A DNA stretch of 37,287 nt from Chara braunii (GCA_003427395.1 BFEA01000172.1:2250265-2287551), one strand, 5' to 3'. Numbered from the stretch's first letter, positions 1 to 11,612 are shown. Made by a program: numbers and translations. The notes: generated from the letters alone by a model not told the origin.

Positions 1-3000
1 CATTAGTGGTTATGTATTGGTGTGATGAAAGTTTATGGTTGTGGGAATGTTGTGGAGTTTTGTTGTTAGTATAGGGATGTATTTGGGGCAGGTTGCGCAA
101 TTGTTTTGACAATGTCGGTAATGAATTTGGATAAGCATGGACGTGCATAGAGCTTTCAATATGAATAGGAGGACAAATGCTTTCTGCAAGTGCTTCGAGT
201 CGATTGTGTTCCGCGAGGATGGATTCATGCGGTTTGAAGTAAGCAGCATGCTCCTTTGTGAACTTTTTGAGAATGAAAAGTTGAGCGGTTGACAACACGC
301 GAGACGATAATATATCCTTAATAGGAACGTTATGTTTACATCTATGTTTTTCATAATGTGCTTTCTATTCAGCAACGAATAACGAGGACAAAGTTTCACC
401 TTGTACTTTATATATGGTTGAAGAAATTGCAGAGACAAATTGGAATTGGAGAGGGTGTACATTGCATTTCCGTTCTGGAATCTTTGGTGCAGTCGGGAGG
501 TAAATTATTACAGGTTTCTGGGGATGTTGTCTGAAGACAGGGTAAACATCAGGTGGCAAGTCAGTGTCGAATGCAGATGAAAACTGTTCAAAAGATGAAC
601 GGCGAGGGACACGTACCCAAGCAATGTCGGGCGGATGGTTAGGGAGAAGAACATGTATGTTAGCGTTTGTATCATGGAAAAGGGCAAATGTATTGTTCTG
701 TGGGAATTGTAGGGAGTTAAGGAAACCGAAGGTGCCGTTGGCTATGCCACGAGCAGGATCAATATTCTGTGTAACAAGCAACTGCATGCCCGGAACAAGA
801 TCGAGAAATGGTGCAAAACCACCCAGTTTTTTATCGGGGAGTGACATTATGTAATCAATGTCTTGTTTTCTTTTATTTTTTAGGTTTTTTTTTAAATCCG
901 CGATGACACGTAGTGGGTGGTGATTTGCTGGCAATTGTACGCATAATGCATGCGTGTATGAATGAATGAGGCGAATACGGGTATCATTATCGGGTGCCAC
1001 AAAAATTGGAAAGGTGTTTTTTTTGTTTGTAGGAGAATGTGACGAAATTGTTGATTCGAGATTTTGAACAAAACCACTGTTAATTATGTCAATGAATTCT
1101 TGATTCCAAATGCCAAGCCTTGCATTCTTGCAGTGAAAGCCCCATTAAGGGTCGGTTTTGAAGCGGATATTATCCGTCAAAATGACAATCGTTTTGAACA
1201 TCCACCAAAGTTTAAAAGCTTCGTAATCTGATGACGTATGAGCAAGCGATTGACATGACTCTTCGAAGACTGGAGTACATTTGATTGGAGAAAACGGGAA
1301 GATATCACCTGTCGGTCGCATATGTATCCCACCGAAAGGGATGTCCAATTTGCGAGCATGTGCCAGTGCGTGGCTTAAGCGCATGAATATCGCTTTGTCC
1401 ATCATACTAAATTCGTCGATAACAAGAAGTGTTAATTCTGGTGTGAATCCCGTAATGCCTTTCATGTCTGCAGTGCGGCAGTCAAATCGATGCTGTTGCT
1501 TTAGATAGTGCATGCCGATGCAACTGTGAAAGGTTACACCGGAAATAGCGTTGACAGCTCTCCCTGTCATGGCAGTTTTTACCATACTTTTGGGGTGATG
1601 CCAACGTTTAGCAAATGTTGCAATGACAACTATTACATGTGATTTACCTGTTCCGCCTTCGCCTGTGAGAAACATAAGTAATTGTTGTTGTCGTATTGTT
1701 TCAATAATGTCTTGGAGAGAAAGCGATGCATCAGAGTTGTCGGTGTTCGTTTGGGACAGCCATGTGTTAAGCAATGCTTGTGCAAGCAAATGGAATGCAA
1801 GATGTTGCTTGTCATTAAGTAAAAACTGTTGCAAAATATTATAAATAGAAGGGAAATTGCTATCTGAAGTTGCCCGTTCGTCCCATTCTTTTGGTATTTT
1901 TTTACAGTTTTCAGGTCGTAGTGTGTCGATGATCAAACGGACACGTGTCGGTTGCGGCAAATCATTCCATTGTGTTTGATTTTTGCCTTCCTCTGTATAT
2001 GTGCGTGGCACATTTTTTGTCCACATGCGAATTGCTTCAATGTCTTCAACTGCTTGACTTGCTAAGCATGCTTGAGGAGAACGATATATCTGTGACAATT
2101 CATTGTATGCATTTAGCGTGTGAGAAGTCGATGATATGAGCAATTTTTTTGAGAGATCGAAGTCATCATCGAGATGAAGTGTATGTTCAATCATTGGGAT
2201 GTGCTCTACATTATATTCCTCATTCACATCATCTTTAGAAACGTCATCGTCGGACGGAGGTAGAATAAATGGTTCGTCTGTGAGAGACTCGTTTGAACTG
2301 CTTTCAGACTCCTCATTGTCATCATCGTTGTCGGCACCCTGTTTTGGCCTGCTGTTATAAGTGTTTTCAGCGCGAGCGCGAGCGATGTGATAGTCTTGCA
2401 TCTGTAAATAAATGTCGCACACGAATGTTGGCATGTTTTCATAGAATGACATAAATTCATCATGCCAATTGCTATTTACGGGCACTAGGTCTGTAATATT
2501 TTGAAATGGTTTGAAGAGCAGTAAAGTAAGTTGAGCATGGCGTGTTTTTGTCGAATCATCTTCGCAAGTTTCGAAGCTTGGAAATCGCATGGAATATGAA
2601 ATTACAGGAATGCATGGTTGTCTACGGCGTGCTAGACACTTTTACATATGTAATGGATGTCCTTGGAGGAAACAAGTATTGTGCTTGGGGAAAGTAAATT
2701 TATCTGTATGGTAAAAATGCATTGTGAACTCATATAGAGAGAGATTGTTAAGCACAAGCGGACGGAAGACGTAGTCGTCTAACGGATGTGTAATGATATA
2801 TGTCTCGTTTGTTGGTTCTAATGTACATGTTGTGTCCTCTTCGCTTTGGAGGTGTTTCAACATTTGATAAAGAGGCATAGTCTTGTACATATGGCTTAAA
2901 TAAGCACAAGACTGACGTTGGAGGTATAGTGCACAGAGTGGTCCTGATGTTTCTTGTTTGTTTGTTATGCTGAAAAGTTGGAAAGATAAGCGTCGTCGTG

Positions 3001-6000
3001 CCTTTGTTTCGTGTGATAGAGGTTCATGTTGTTCAGCAACCTTCTCTCGTTGTTGTCGGGCATCGAATGCAGCCAAACGTAAGGCGATTTTGCAGTCAAT
3101 TTTATGTTGGTCTTTTGTTGCGTATCTGCAGGAGTAGAATATGCGATCAGCTGCTTCAACACCGCCAAACAATGGTTGAATATCATGGTTACATTTGAAT
3201 GTTGATAAGATTACATCGTTATAAGCATTGATATATTCATCTCCTAATCCACGTTTTAGTTTAATGCTTGTTTTGTGCACCGTTGTTCGTTCACAATGTT
3301 CTTTAGGAAACAAATAACGACATATTTGATCGTTCTTGTTCATTCATGTCTGTTTGAAACATGATGTTGTGTGTGTCAAATGATGTGTTTCAACGAGGTA
3401 GAGGAGGAGTGGTAATATGGACAATGATGAAGCGAGGGATGGTGGCATTGCTAACAACTTTTTGCTAGTGGCATGTGTATGAATGTGATCACGTGTTGAA
3501 TGAACGTATGTTTCTTGAGGCTCGTTCTGAGTTGTGATGTTGTCGTACCCTGTAGGGAGAAAAGATGTAACGATCCGATATCGTAGAAGGTGGTGCGAAC
3601 TGAAGACGGTGTTACAATGTATGCAGCGTGCACATGGGGGTTCAAGATGTGGCGAGGAACACTTTTTTGAAAGAGGCGAAGAGCGTGCAGAGGAACGAAG
3701 AGGTTGCCAGACATAAGCGGGGGGCGATGCATGACAGTGTGAACATTGCAAAAGAGATATGTCGGAAGGATGACAAGCTATTACAATACTATCAACGTAT
3801 CTCATTACCAATTCACTGAAGCCAACATTCGAAGCTTGTTGCATGTCAAAGTCGAAGGTCGTTGGAGGTGTGTGTTCAAGCCAAACAAGGCAATGCAAAT
3901 GCAGGGTTCCTCGACCTTGTGTTTCGACCATGCCAAAGTATGCTTTAACGTGACCGAAAAGTCCACCTTCTTTAGAACTTTTTTGCTTTACCTTGTCGAA
4001 ACTAAGAACATCACTAAAGAATATTGTCATCAAACGATCAAAAAATCGTGCAGAAGCAATATTATCTGCCATTGATAATTGTTTAAGTTCATTTAGTTGT
4101 ACGTAAGGATTATCGATGAAGACATTGCAAAACTCATGCACGTTGAGCAAACCGACATAAGAAACTAAAGTATATGACGTGTCTGTGTTAAGCGTAAGCG
4201 TAAGAAAAAGGTTTGGTTGGCCAAACCTGTCGCATGTTGCGAAAGCTTTTTGACGCCGTGCACGTCGTTCTGCATTACTTCCCCTAACATATGCGGAAGC
4301 GCAGTCGACATGACGGAGTAATTGAGCAACAGCAGGGTTTGTTTCTGATGAAGGATGTCCGCATCTTCGTCGTCCCGTATTTTCTAACCCAATTTTCAGC
4401 ATATCGATTGTGATTTGTGTAATTGGTCGATGTATGTGTGGACGTGTTCGACATGTGATGTTTGACATTATGTAGCCTCGATTAAGCGAGAGACGATCGA
4501 ATGTAGCCAAAGCATAATATGTGTCTTGGGCAAACCGCCGACTGCTAAGTAAACAATAATGTCTGACACATTGCTCATCGGAAACAAGGACCCATCTGTT
4601 TGGCTCTCTTGAATAACCTCTTCCGTAAGGGAACAAGTGCGGAAACATTTTTGCGTCCAGTTCAGGGTCAAAAACGTTAGCAAATTTCGATGACGTATGA
4701 ATTGCAAAAATAGGGGCATTGTCTCGTTCGTTGTTTTTTAAACGCACGACATAGCTTTGGAGTTGTGGGTCGAGTGGAGCCATAAAGTGTGAAAAAACGA
4801 CAGATTGTTCAATATATGCTGTTTCTGTTGCTATATCTGTGGGTGCGTTTATGCCAGCTTGTTCATTATCAATGTCGTCAGCATCTTTCGAGTCCGCTAT
4901 TGTTTGCTCAATTACGTTTTCAAGTATGTAATCTTTTGCGTTTACTGGAATGAAATTTAATGTTTCTTTGTTAATTTTGACGTTAGCATAAAAATTGTTG
5001 TGCGTTATGTAGAAAGTTGCCAGATCCTCAACGACAGAATGTCGAACGCAATGCAATTTCTTGATGTGTGTTAGTTGTGTATCTGTGAATGGTCCAGTTA
5101 AGATGATGTGGTAGAATGCATCGTGTGACAAAGATTTTGGCAGTAGTGTTGTAACAGGCCGGTGTATGGCATCAAAAACAAGGAGATGAGATCGTATGGA
5201 GCGATGCATACCTCCACCCATAATCCTCGTTTGTGCTACAATGTTTGTACGGCTTGTCATCAACAGTTTTGGCCATGTGACATCGCAAAGCTTAGCAAGA
5301 AATTTCCCGATAAAAAAATGGTTAGCGATTGCGAATTTCGGAAGATGTGAACGACGTTGTGGATTAAGAAGAGTATTGTCACATTCAAAACAAATATTGA
5401 ACGTGATGTCATTGACATTGTTTATATTGATACCGTTTCAAGATAGCATCATGTCTTTGAGGACAGATGAAATGTCAGTGCAATCGTAATATCGAATTAA
5501 ATCGGGATGCAATGACGGTTCAGGGTTCTGAAGATATTCATACATTTGTGTGAGAACGTCCCCTTCTAATACAGAATATGTTCTTACCTGAGTTTGTAGC
5601 ACTAAGGAATTGCAAACACAACATGCAACTTCGACGAGATTTATAGGGCTTAGCTTTTCAATTATACGTCTCGTCATGTATTCCTTTTCTTCTCTAGTGA
5701 TAGGGGCAATGAATGGTGGACACGAACGTTGATCAATATTACGATTACATGCCAAGGTTTTTAAACGGACGTGTTGATTTTTTTTTTGTGTATATGCTTG
5801 TGTTTTTGAACTTTCGATAGTTTCATCGTATGGTAGATTCTCGTGATGGACGTGTTGAATGTTCGCTGATGCATTTGCGTGTGTTTTTGAACTCTCCACA
5901 ATTTGTGGTTTTTGAACTGGCTCTGGTGACATTTCTTTGAACTTATTTGAGTGGGCTTGACGTGCAAGTTGTTTGAGTCTTGTTTTCTTATGTGGATCAG

Positions 6001-6115
6001 TATTGGACATGTCTGTTTTCAAAGGGTGGAATGTTAGTTGTTCTGTGGCATGTTCATTATCTTCTTCGATGACTTTTTTTGTCTTGCATTGTTTTGATTT
6101 TCGTTCGCAGTGCAT
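1..6115 (-). pseudogene. Helitron Rep/helicase (RepHel), one frame with five nonsense codons, 3' end off the window
   Basis: Rolling-circle transposase of a Helitron: an HUH nickase fused to a PIF1-type helicase. Start is the first ATG (6113-6115) after an in-frame TAA at 6185-6187. Order of parts: charged N-terminus; cysteine-rich region (about 5600 and 5385-5395); the N-terminal stretch ending FAIANHFFIG (about 5300-5340); Helitron_like_N region; Rep motif GQPNLFLTLT (about 4205); HUH motif HLH (3893-3901) after ETQGRGT; tyrosine motif YSCRYATK (about 3115-3136); then helicase with Walker A GEGGTGKS (1640-1663), Walker B VIDEFSMMD (about 1405) and the late helicase motif TIYKVQGETL (about 395). 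The frame stays open to base 1 except for TGA 5438-5440, TGA 3344-3346, TAA 2642-2644, TAA 1145-1147 and TAG 365-367. I found no frameshift. Family features continue across at least four of the stops, so this is one decayed gene rather than several ORFs. Neither Helitron terminus was identified. Confidence 0.93.
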
Positions 6116-6690
6116 GTTTTCAAAAAGCGTAGAGTCGAATATGTTGTTAGAAAGAGGCGTGAGACATAGGCTGATATTTTGTAGTTATACCATGTAATGT
6201 AGTACACGGTAAAACAGAAGAAAACAAGCTTTGTGAATGAAGACATTGCCCAACTTCTTTTTTCTTTCGCCGCGCGTCATGATGCCATGCGGCATCACGA
6301 TCAAGTCGTTTTCTTCGAGCATCTTCAGTTTCATTTAATCTTCTTCAACGAGCGGCAACCCTTTGCTTTTGTAGACGTGTTTCGCGTTCTTCAGGCGTTT
6401 CAGGTGCTGTTCTTTTTCTTCCACCACCCATGAGCAGTTGTATATAAGAAGAAATCGTCATTTTTGAGAGGCAGTGCAAGTAAACAGAATGGGACCGGAG
6501 CGGGAAACGGAAAAATTACAGAAAAGAGGAGAGCTAGAAGTGATAAATGGACGTGCCGCGCTGAGTTATGAGTACCAAATATGGCAATGAAAATAAGGCG
6601 TCGTATGTCGAGGTGGTGGAAGATATGGTCCAAATACCATATTTTTCTATAAGAGGAAAAACGGTTTTGTTTAAACAGTAGAGTGCATTG
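1..6690 (-). mobile_element. Autonomous-type Helitron, partial (5' boundary uncertain)
   Basis: The RepHel frame defines the element and its orientation. Transcription would run right to left. The 5' end should lie right of 6115 and begin with TC after an A. I could not pick one position. A TATA-like stretch (TTATATACA on the minus strand, near 6440) lies about 320 bases upstream of the start codon and could be the promoter, but this is weak. The CTRR end and its hairpin would be left of base 1. Confidence 0.6.
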
Positions 6691-7768
6691 ATTGTATGTT
6701 ACTTATAACTTAAAAGAAACAAGTAACATTTTTATGTCAGGGAACATTTTATGTCAGAGTGCTATGCATGTTCTGTGTAGCAAAGTAGATACTAATGAGA
6801 AGCAGCTTAGTGGGTGCACGTTCTTGAAACTGCATACAACACCACGCGACAGAAATGTGAAAAAATCAGTTTACTTATGTCTTTATACATAAATAATGAG
6901 CAATGTCTATAAATTATATATTTTATAAGAAATTTTGCTCTAAAAATGCAAAAATTTGCAACAAACATTATTGTTCTCGATCAATGCTGGTCCTAGGATA
7001 AGCCGGGGGCCCCTTCTTCGAGTGAGACCCTGCAGGTCGGACGGGTTGGTCGAACAGCCCGGCAGGTCCCTGGTCCAAGCCAGCGCATGGCACTTTGGGG
7101 ACGGGACCGGGGAGTCATGGGCATGCCCATCATTGCCAAAACCTTGGGAGGTCACTGCTTCCCTTGAAAAAAAAAAAATTCTGAGCAATGGCTTGCTGAG
7201 ATTATATATTTCTTTCAATGTCTGTGCGCTGTGGGCAAAAAGTTTCGTGAAGTGAGAATGGCAGTGTTGTCCAAGGTGCAAGCCCAAGAATGGACATCAT
7301 TCTATTACATGTATCTCGACAGAGTGGCAGGTACGCATATGACTTTCAGCCTATTGGTACACGTGTGGGTCGGAACGCTTTTTAGCTTGGCGCTTATACG
7401 GAACGCATACCTCCTTGAACCCACCCCAATAATTCGTCCCTTTGCCCTTCGGAAACCTCCCGAAAAAACAAATCCCAACTTCAAAATTTTAATGTCAATT
7501 TTGACAGATCTTGAAGAGCGCAGTCGTAATTGGCATGGAAAAATAAGACAAAAAATGAAAATAGCGATTTTCTTTTGAAAACTGGTTTTCCGGTTCACCC
7601 TTCATGGGCCTGTTACGCCCCGGTTGGCGGCCCAACCTTGTTTTCCATTAATATAACACAAAATTTTGTAAATGCAAACTAGAAAAAGCAGCAGCAAGTT
7701 TCATGAAGATAGGAAACGATAAAACGTACTTTTGTTGAAGATGTCCACAATGCGTTGATCACGCTAAC
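6116..7768. other. Non-coding, no recognisable gene
   Basis: Only short ORFs of low quality are seen. 6116-6690 may be the 5' part of the Helitron. 6690-6960 is AT-rich. 6975-7150 is a GC-rich island ending in an A run (about 7147-7158), which looks like the 3' end of an unidentified retro-inserted sequence on the plus strand. I could not assign internal promoter boxes to it. Confidence 0.5.
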
Positions 7769-8188
7769 ATATACACAGATTTCAAAGATTGCGATTCATC
7801 TGGGGTCTAACTCGTAAAGGCCCTTTAACTATCCATCAATGACCGATCAGGGGCAACGACCGGAAGAAGGGGTGGTGTACATCAAGGGCTGAGAAGCACC
7901 CGTCTTCATGTCACAGTTGCTGGGTATGCATCCCGTGTGTATTGAATCCTCCATTTAACAATTAACAGATCTTCTAAACCCGACTGTTCACCACTTGCTG
8001 GAGTGCATCAGATCAAATACATATACAGAGATTTCACAGATTGCGATTCATCTGGGGTCTAACTCGTAAAGGCCCTTTTACTATCCATCAATGACCTGAT
8101 CAGGGGCACCTACCGGAAGGAGAACAGAGGTGTCATCTGGGGTCTAACTCGTAAAGGCCCTTTTACTATCCATCAATGACCTGATCAG
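7769..8188. repeat. Three spaced copies of a repeat around ATCTGGGGTCTAACTCGTAA
   Basis: Copies lie at 7769-7867, 8020-8120 and 8133-8188. The first two share about 100 bases, from a CATATACA start through GGTCTAACTCGTAAAGGCCC and ATCCATCAATGACC to CCGGAAG. The third is a shorter copy of the middle and is almost identical to copy 2. A further ATCCGATCAGGTAT stretch follows. The spacing suggests unequal duplication. No coding frame is kept. Confidence 0.85.
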
Positions 8189-8523
8189 GTATCCGATCAG
8201 GTATTTGGGACCTTACACCACATACCAAATTTCAGGATTACATTGAAGGCCATTTCACGAATCATCAGAGACTACCTGCAGCCAATCAAATTGGTCATTT
8301 GAGTTGAAGATCATCATCACATTGTTCCCCAATGGCAACAACGGTTGTCATGGAACATCTCATCAAAATTGGCGATGGGATATCAGGCAATCTATGGATG
8401 CATGCATCAGGTCACTTTCCCAATCAGATAGTTCATTAATCAGACCCGCTAAGGCAATTCGTGGATTATCTGAATGTGTAACCTCGCAAGTTTTACATCT
8501 ACAAGGGGGAAAAAAGTGCTTGA

Positions 8524-8554
<31 letters not shown>

Positions 8555-8640
8555 GGAGGGGAAGGGAATCGCAAGGGTTGTCAAACACACTTATTACGAA
8601 TGGGATCAGAACACAAGACTTGTCAAACATGCTGCTTACA
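8189..8640. other. Non-coding stretch with a 29-base G run
   Basis: 8528-8556 is an unbroken run of 29 G, followed by more G-rich sequence. Nothing gene-like is seen around it. ORFs crossing it encode polyglycine or polyproline and are artefacts of the run. Confidence 0.7.
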
Positions 8641-8855
8641 AGCATTTCGATCCCATTTCCAACAGATTCGGACAACAGAAGAGGAATTAAAACGAAACGA
8701 ATGAAGCATTTTGATCCTCCTTCCAACAGATTCGTTTGATCCCACTTCCAACAGATTCGGAAAACAGAAGAGGAATTTAAACGAAACGAATGAAGCATTT
8801 CGATCCGACTTCCAACAGATTCGGAGAACAGAAGAGGAATTAAAACGAAACGAAT
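8641..8855. repeat. Minisatellite with a unit of about 60 bases
   Basis: The unit contains TTCCAACAGATTCGGA, AACAGAAGAGGAATT and AAACGAAACGAATG. Full copies lie at about 8641-8704, 8736-8793 and 8794-8855, with a partial copy (about 8705-8735) between the first two. Copies differ at only a few bases, so the expansion looks recent. Confidence 0.85.
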
Positions 8856-9242
8856 GCCGAGAGCATCTGTTAAAGAAGGCAAGTACGAAGTAACGATCAT
8901 CTAACAGGTGGATAAGAAAGCAGGGAGGAGGGCGGCCAAGGGGGGCAGCTGCTGAGGTCGTAGAGCGACGGGAGGGACCGGGGGAGGCCTCGGGGAGGAA
9001 GGGGGAGGTACTGCAGAGGCACGGCAGAGGTACGGCAGAGGTACAAGAGATGTAGGGGGAGACGCTGGGGAGACGAGTGACGGTCGATGCAACACGAAGA
9101 TGAAACGCAACCACCTACGGGCAAAGCTCAGTTGGTACACCCCTGAACTGTGGACATACGGACAATGCAGTCAGATGGGAGCAGCCGGATGGGACCAGAT
9201 TGAACCAGATGGGAGCAGATGGGACCAGATGAATGAAATATC
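8856..9242. other. Purine-rich non-coding stretch
   Basis: G/A-rich sequence with short reiterations such as GGCAGAGGTAC (about 9015-9045) and GATGGGA(G/C)CAG (about 9174-9230). No gene is supported. Confidence 0.5.
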
Positions 9243-9372
9243 GCGCACGTCTTTTTTTTGTTTTTTTAATCATTTTTCTCCATATATGCGTGCCATCTTT
9301 CCGCAGGGGCCATGGTAATCATCTCTGTGTCTTTCCAGTTTTAACGCATATCCCGGAGGACGGCGCACGTCT
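9243..9372 (-). pseudogene. U6 snRNA retropseudogene with A-rich tail and target duplication
   Basis: Read on the minus strand, 9361 to about 9265 follows U6 snRNA from its 5' end: the GTTAAAACTGGAA stretch, an intact ACAGAGA box, CATGGCCCCTGCG, then GGCACGCATA and GGAGAAA. The AGC triad is changed to ACC. The RNA-like part ends in an A-rich tail (9253-9264) instead of the T run expected of a Pol III gene. The block is flanked by the same 10 bases, GCGCACGTCT, at 9243-9252 and 9363-9372. The flanking repeat starts one base beyond the U6 5' end. This is the signature of LINE-mediated reverse transcription of U6 RNA. It should not be a working U6 gene. Confidence 0.88.
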
Positions 9373-9506
9373 ATTTTTGATTTCTCTCTTTATCTTCTTT
9401 TTTTTAATGTTATTTAATACTCGTTTTCGTTTTTTTCTTTTTCCGCTTGGCGTTGGTTCTGACACCCAATATGCAGTTCCACTTCTTGGGCGACATCTGC
9501 CGGCGT

Positions 9507-9860
9507 GCCACATGGTTCACGACAGCACGAGATAGGAGGAAGGGGGAGGGAGGAGGTGGAGGAGGAGGAGGAAGGAGGAGGGAGAAGAATGAGTGGAGAG
9601 GGGAGGAGGATAAGGACGGAGGATGATGATAAGGACGAGAACAAGAACAAAAAAAATGCATGCCGATGTGCCACGTGGTACATTACGCGAGGCCAAAGGA
9701 GGGGGGAGGGGGGCAACGAGGAGGGAGGAGAAAGGAGGAGGGAGGAGGACGAGGGGAGGCGAGGAGAAAAGAGGAGGAGGAGGTGGATGATGGGGACACA
9801 AAAACTGGCGTGCCAGGACAGGAGGAGAGAAGATAGGAGGAAGGAGGCAGAGGGAGGAGG
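9507..9860. repeat. Polypurine module, copy 1 plus two diverged copies
   Basis: 9507-9639 starts GCCACATGG, then GACAGCACGAGATAGG, then a long GGA/GAA tract with GAATGAGTGGAGAGGGGAGG, ending GATGATGATAAGGACGA. Diverged versions of the same design follow from about 9666 and 9811. The near-identical second copy is at 10310-10453. Glutamate/arginine-rich or proline-rich ORFs here reflect composition only. Confidence 0.8.
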
Positions 9861-9877
9861 ATCACCACCTGGAGCTG

Positions 9878-10224
9878 TTTTTTTTTTTTTTTTTTTTTTA
9901 AGAGAGAATGGGTTCTAGCAGAGACTGCTGATGTTCATAGGGGGAGGGGACCGGAGGGGAGGCACAGTGACTGGCCCATCGAAGAAGCTCGGTCCTGATG
10001 CTACCAGCTGACCCGTGGCCGGTATCGCCCACCTGCTGTAGCAGGTATCGCACCTGCTGGTGGGTGCAGCTCCCGCATGTTCCCTCGTTGGAGGCTTGAG
10101 CACGGATGTGGCTGCTACGGGGTTCCCCGTAATACTATAATGACAAAAAAAAAATCCTGAAAGGCCGTCCTGTCCAGATTTGACAGGTAATTGAATTGGT
10201 TGGGCTTCAAAGAATTAGCCTTAG

Positions 10225-10260
<36 letters not shown>
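9878..10260. other. Non-coding stretch with T and A homopolymers
   Basis: A T run lies at about 9878-9899 and an A run of about 38 at 10223-10260. In between, 10030-10085 contains inverted repeats built on ACCTGCTGTAGCAGGT and CACCTGCTGGTGGGTG. No gene is recognised. Confidence 0.5.
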
Positions 10261-10261
<1 letters not shown>

Positions 10262-10264
<3 letters not shown>

Positions 10265-10892
10265 CCACTTGCTTCTGCCTGCAGTGGACCTGAACTCTGC
10301 AAAAAACTTGCCACATGGCTGACGACAGCACGAGATAGGAGGAAGGGGGAGGGAGGAGGTGGAGGAAGAGGAGGAAGAGGAGGAAGGAGGAGGGAGAAGG
10401 ATGAGTGGAGAGGGGAGGAGGAGGATAAGGAGGGAGGATGATGATAAGGACGAAACATCGCCGCCTCGAAGGCTATGCCATTCGACATCCAAGGGAGGCA
10501 GCAGGCGCGTAAATTACCCAATCCCCACATGCAATAAATAACAATAACGGAAAAAAAAAATAAATCGCGTGCCGCAAAGGAGGAAGGAGGACGAAGGATG
10601 AGGGAGGAGAGGGAGAACGAGAGAGAGGAGCAGGGAGGGACCCAGGGAGGGAGCGAGGCGAATCATGGCCTTCGTGTGTGTTCCGGTTTTTATTTTTTGG
10701 CTAATCTGGATTCGAACTTGGGTCTGTTTCCCTTTTTTTTTTTTTTTTTTTTGTAAAGGGTGACGTCGCTCGTAATTCAGAATTTCATCCACTTGCTTCT
10801 GCCTGGATTCGACCTGAACTCTGCAAAAAAAAATTTGTTTCATCCACTTGCTTCTGCCTGCATTCGACCTGAACTCTGCAAAAAAAAATTTG
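10262..10892. repeat. Three copies of a 50-base repeat containing CATCCACTTGCTTCTGCCTG
   Basis: Copies lie at 10262-10308, about 10784-10836 and 10838-10892. Each continues into GACCTGAACTCTGCAAAAAA. The last two are adjacent and nearly identical. The first directly follows a 38-base A run and precedes the second polypurine module, so the repeat and the module may have moved or been duplicated together. Confidence 0.85.
10310..10453. repeat. Polypurine module, copy 2
   Basis: Near copy of 9507-9639, with the same GCCACATGG start, GACAGCACGAGATAGG and the GATGATGATAAGGACGA end. It is slightly longer because of extra GGA/GAA units. Confidence 0.85.
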
Positions 10893-11217
10893 CTTTGCAC
10901 GTTCCTTTTTTCCTCAGTCAAATCAAAGGTTGGGGTGTGTGTTTCTCTCCCTTTTGTGTAGGGATGGTTCTGTGTGTTTGTGTGTGTGTTCTATGTTATG
11001 TGTGTGTGTGTGTGGCGTCACGGTATTTCCATGGATAAAACGAGAAAAGTCTATTCAATCTTTCACTAAAACATGGAAATACAGGTAGCCAGCCCTTCCG
11101 AGTTGGAGAGAAGAGGGAGGCAGCACACACAGAGTGAAGGGGAACCGGATAGAGGAGATTGGGTGGAACAAAAGATGGGCGAAGGAGGGGAGAAGAGTGA
11201 GGCAGCACACACACACA
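10454..11217. other. Non-coding stretch
   Basis: Purine-rich blocks, a T run at about 10733-10752 and GT-rich patches (about 10970-11015). 11050-11090 resembles the middle of the 132-bp inverted-repeat family described at 20286 and 25635 (TCAATCTTTCACTAAAACATGG here). No gene is seen. Confidence 0.5.
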
Positions 11218-11238
11218 CTCACAGAGAGAGAGCGAGCG

Positions 11239-11321
<83 letters not shown>

Positions 11322-11326
11322 CGCAG
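11218..11326. repeat. (GA)n microsatellite
   Basis: About 100 bases of nearly pure AG/GA repeat, entered through CACA repeats on the left. Confidence 0.95.
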
Positions 11327-11449
11327 AGAGACGAATGGAGGAGAAAGTGAGACAAGAGGACGATGATCATGTTGATGGTGGCTATGTTTGTGAAAACATG
11401 TCATACCTTTGAGGTCGGTGAACACGCCCACGATACAACCTCGCCTCCT

Positions 11450-11612
11450 GATATGCCGAGATTTTCGGAAGGGGACTGTCTCGCAAACAAGTCTTCCCTC
11501 ATCAACGAGAGAGATGCTTATGTACTCCAGTGATATGCGGAGATTTTGGGAAGGCGACTGTCTCGCAAACCAGTCTTCCGTCATCAAGGAGAGAGAATCT
11601 TATGTACTCCCT
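11450..11612. repeat. 82-base tandem duplication
   Basis: Copy 1 is 11450-11531 and copy 2 is 11532-11612. Both begin GATATGC(C/G)GAGATTTT and run through GACTGTCTCGCAAAC to CTTATGTACTCC, with about ten scattered differences. No ORF is conserved between them. Confidence 0.9.

Noticed and set aside
1-6115. Reassigned stop codons (TAA/TAG read as Gln) as the reason for in-frame stops in the Helitron
   Set aside because: TGA also interrupts the same frame twice, and the PAN-type gene ends cleanly at TAG. Decay explains all stops without a code change.
6430-6450. TATA-like motif as the start of an independent gene on the plus strand
   Set aside because: The plus-strand ORFs after it are short with no family features. 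The motif fits at best a weak Helitron promoter on the minus strand.
6956-7160. GC-rich block with a terminal A run as a SINE
   Set aside because: No A and B boxes at an acceptable spacing and no target duplication found.
8300-11400. Numerous ORFs rich in Gly, Pro, Ser, Arg or Glu
   Set aside because: All arise from poly-G, polypurine, GA or GT repeats and appear in several frames at once.
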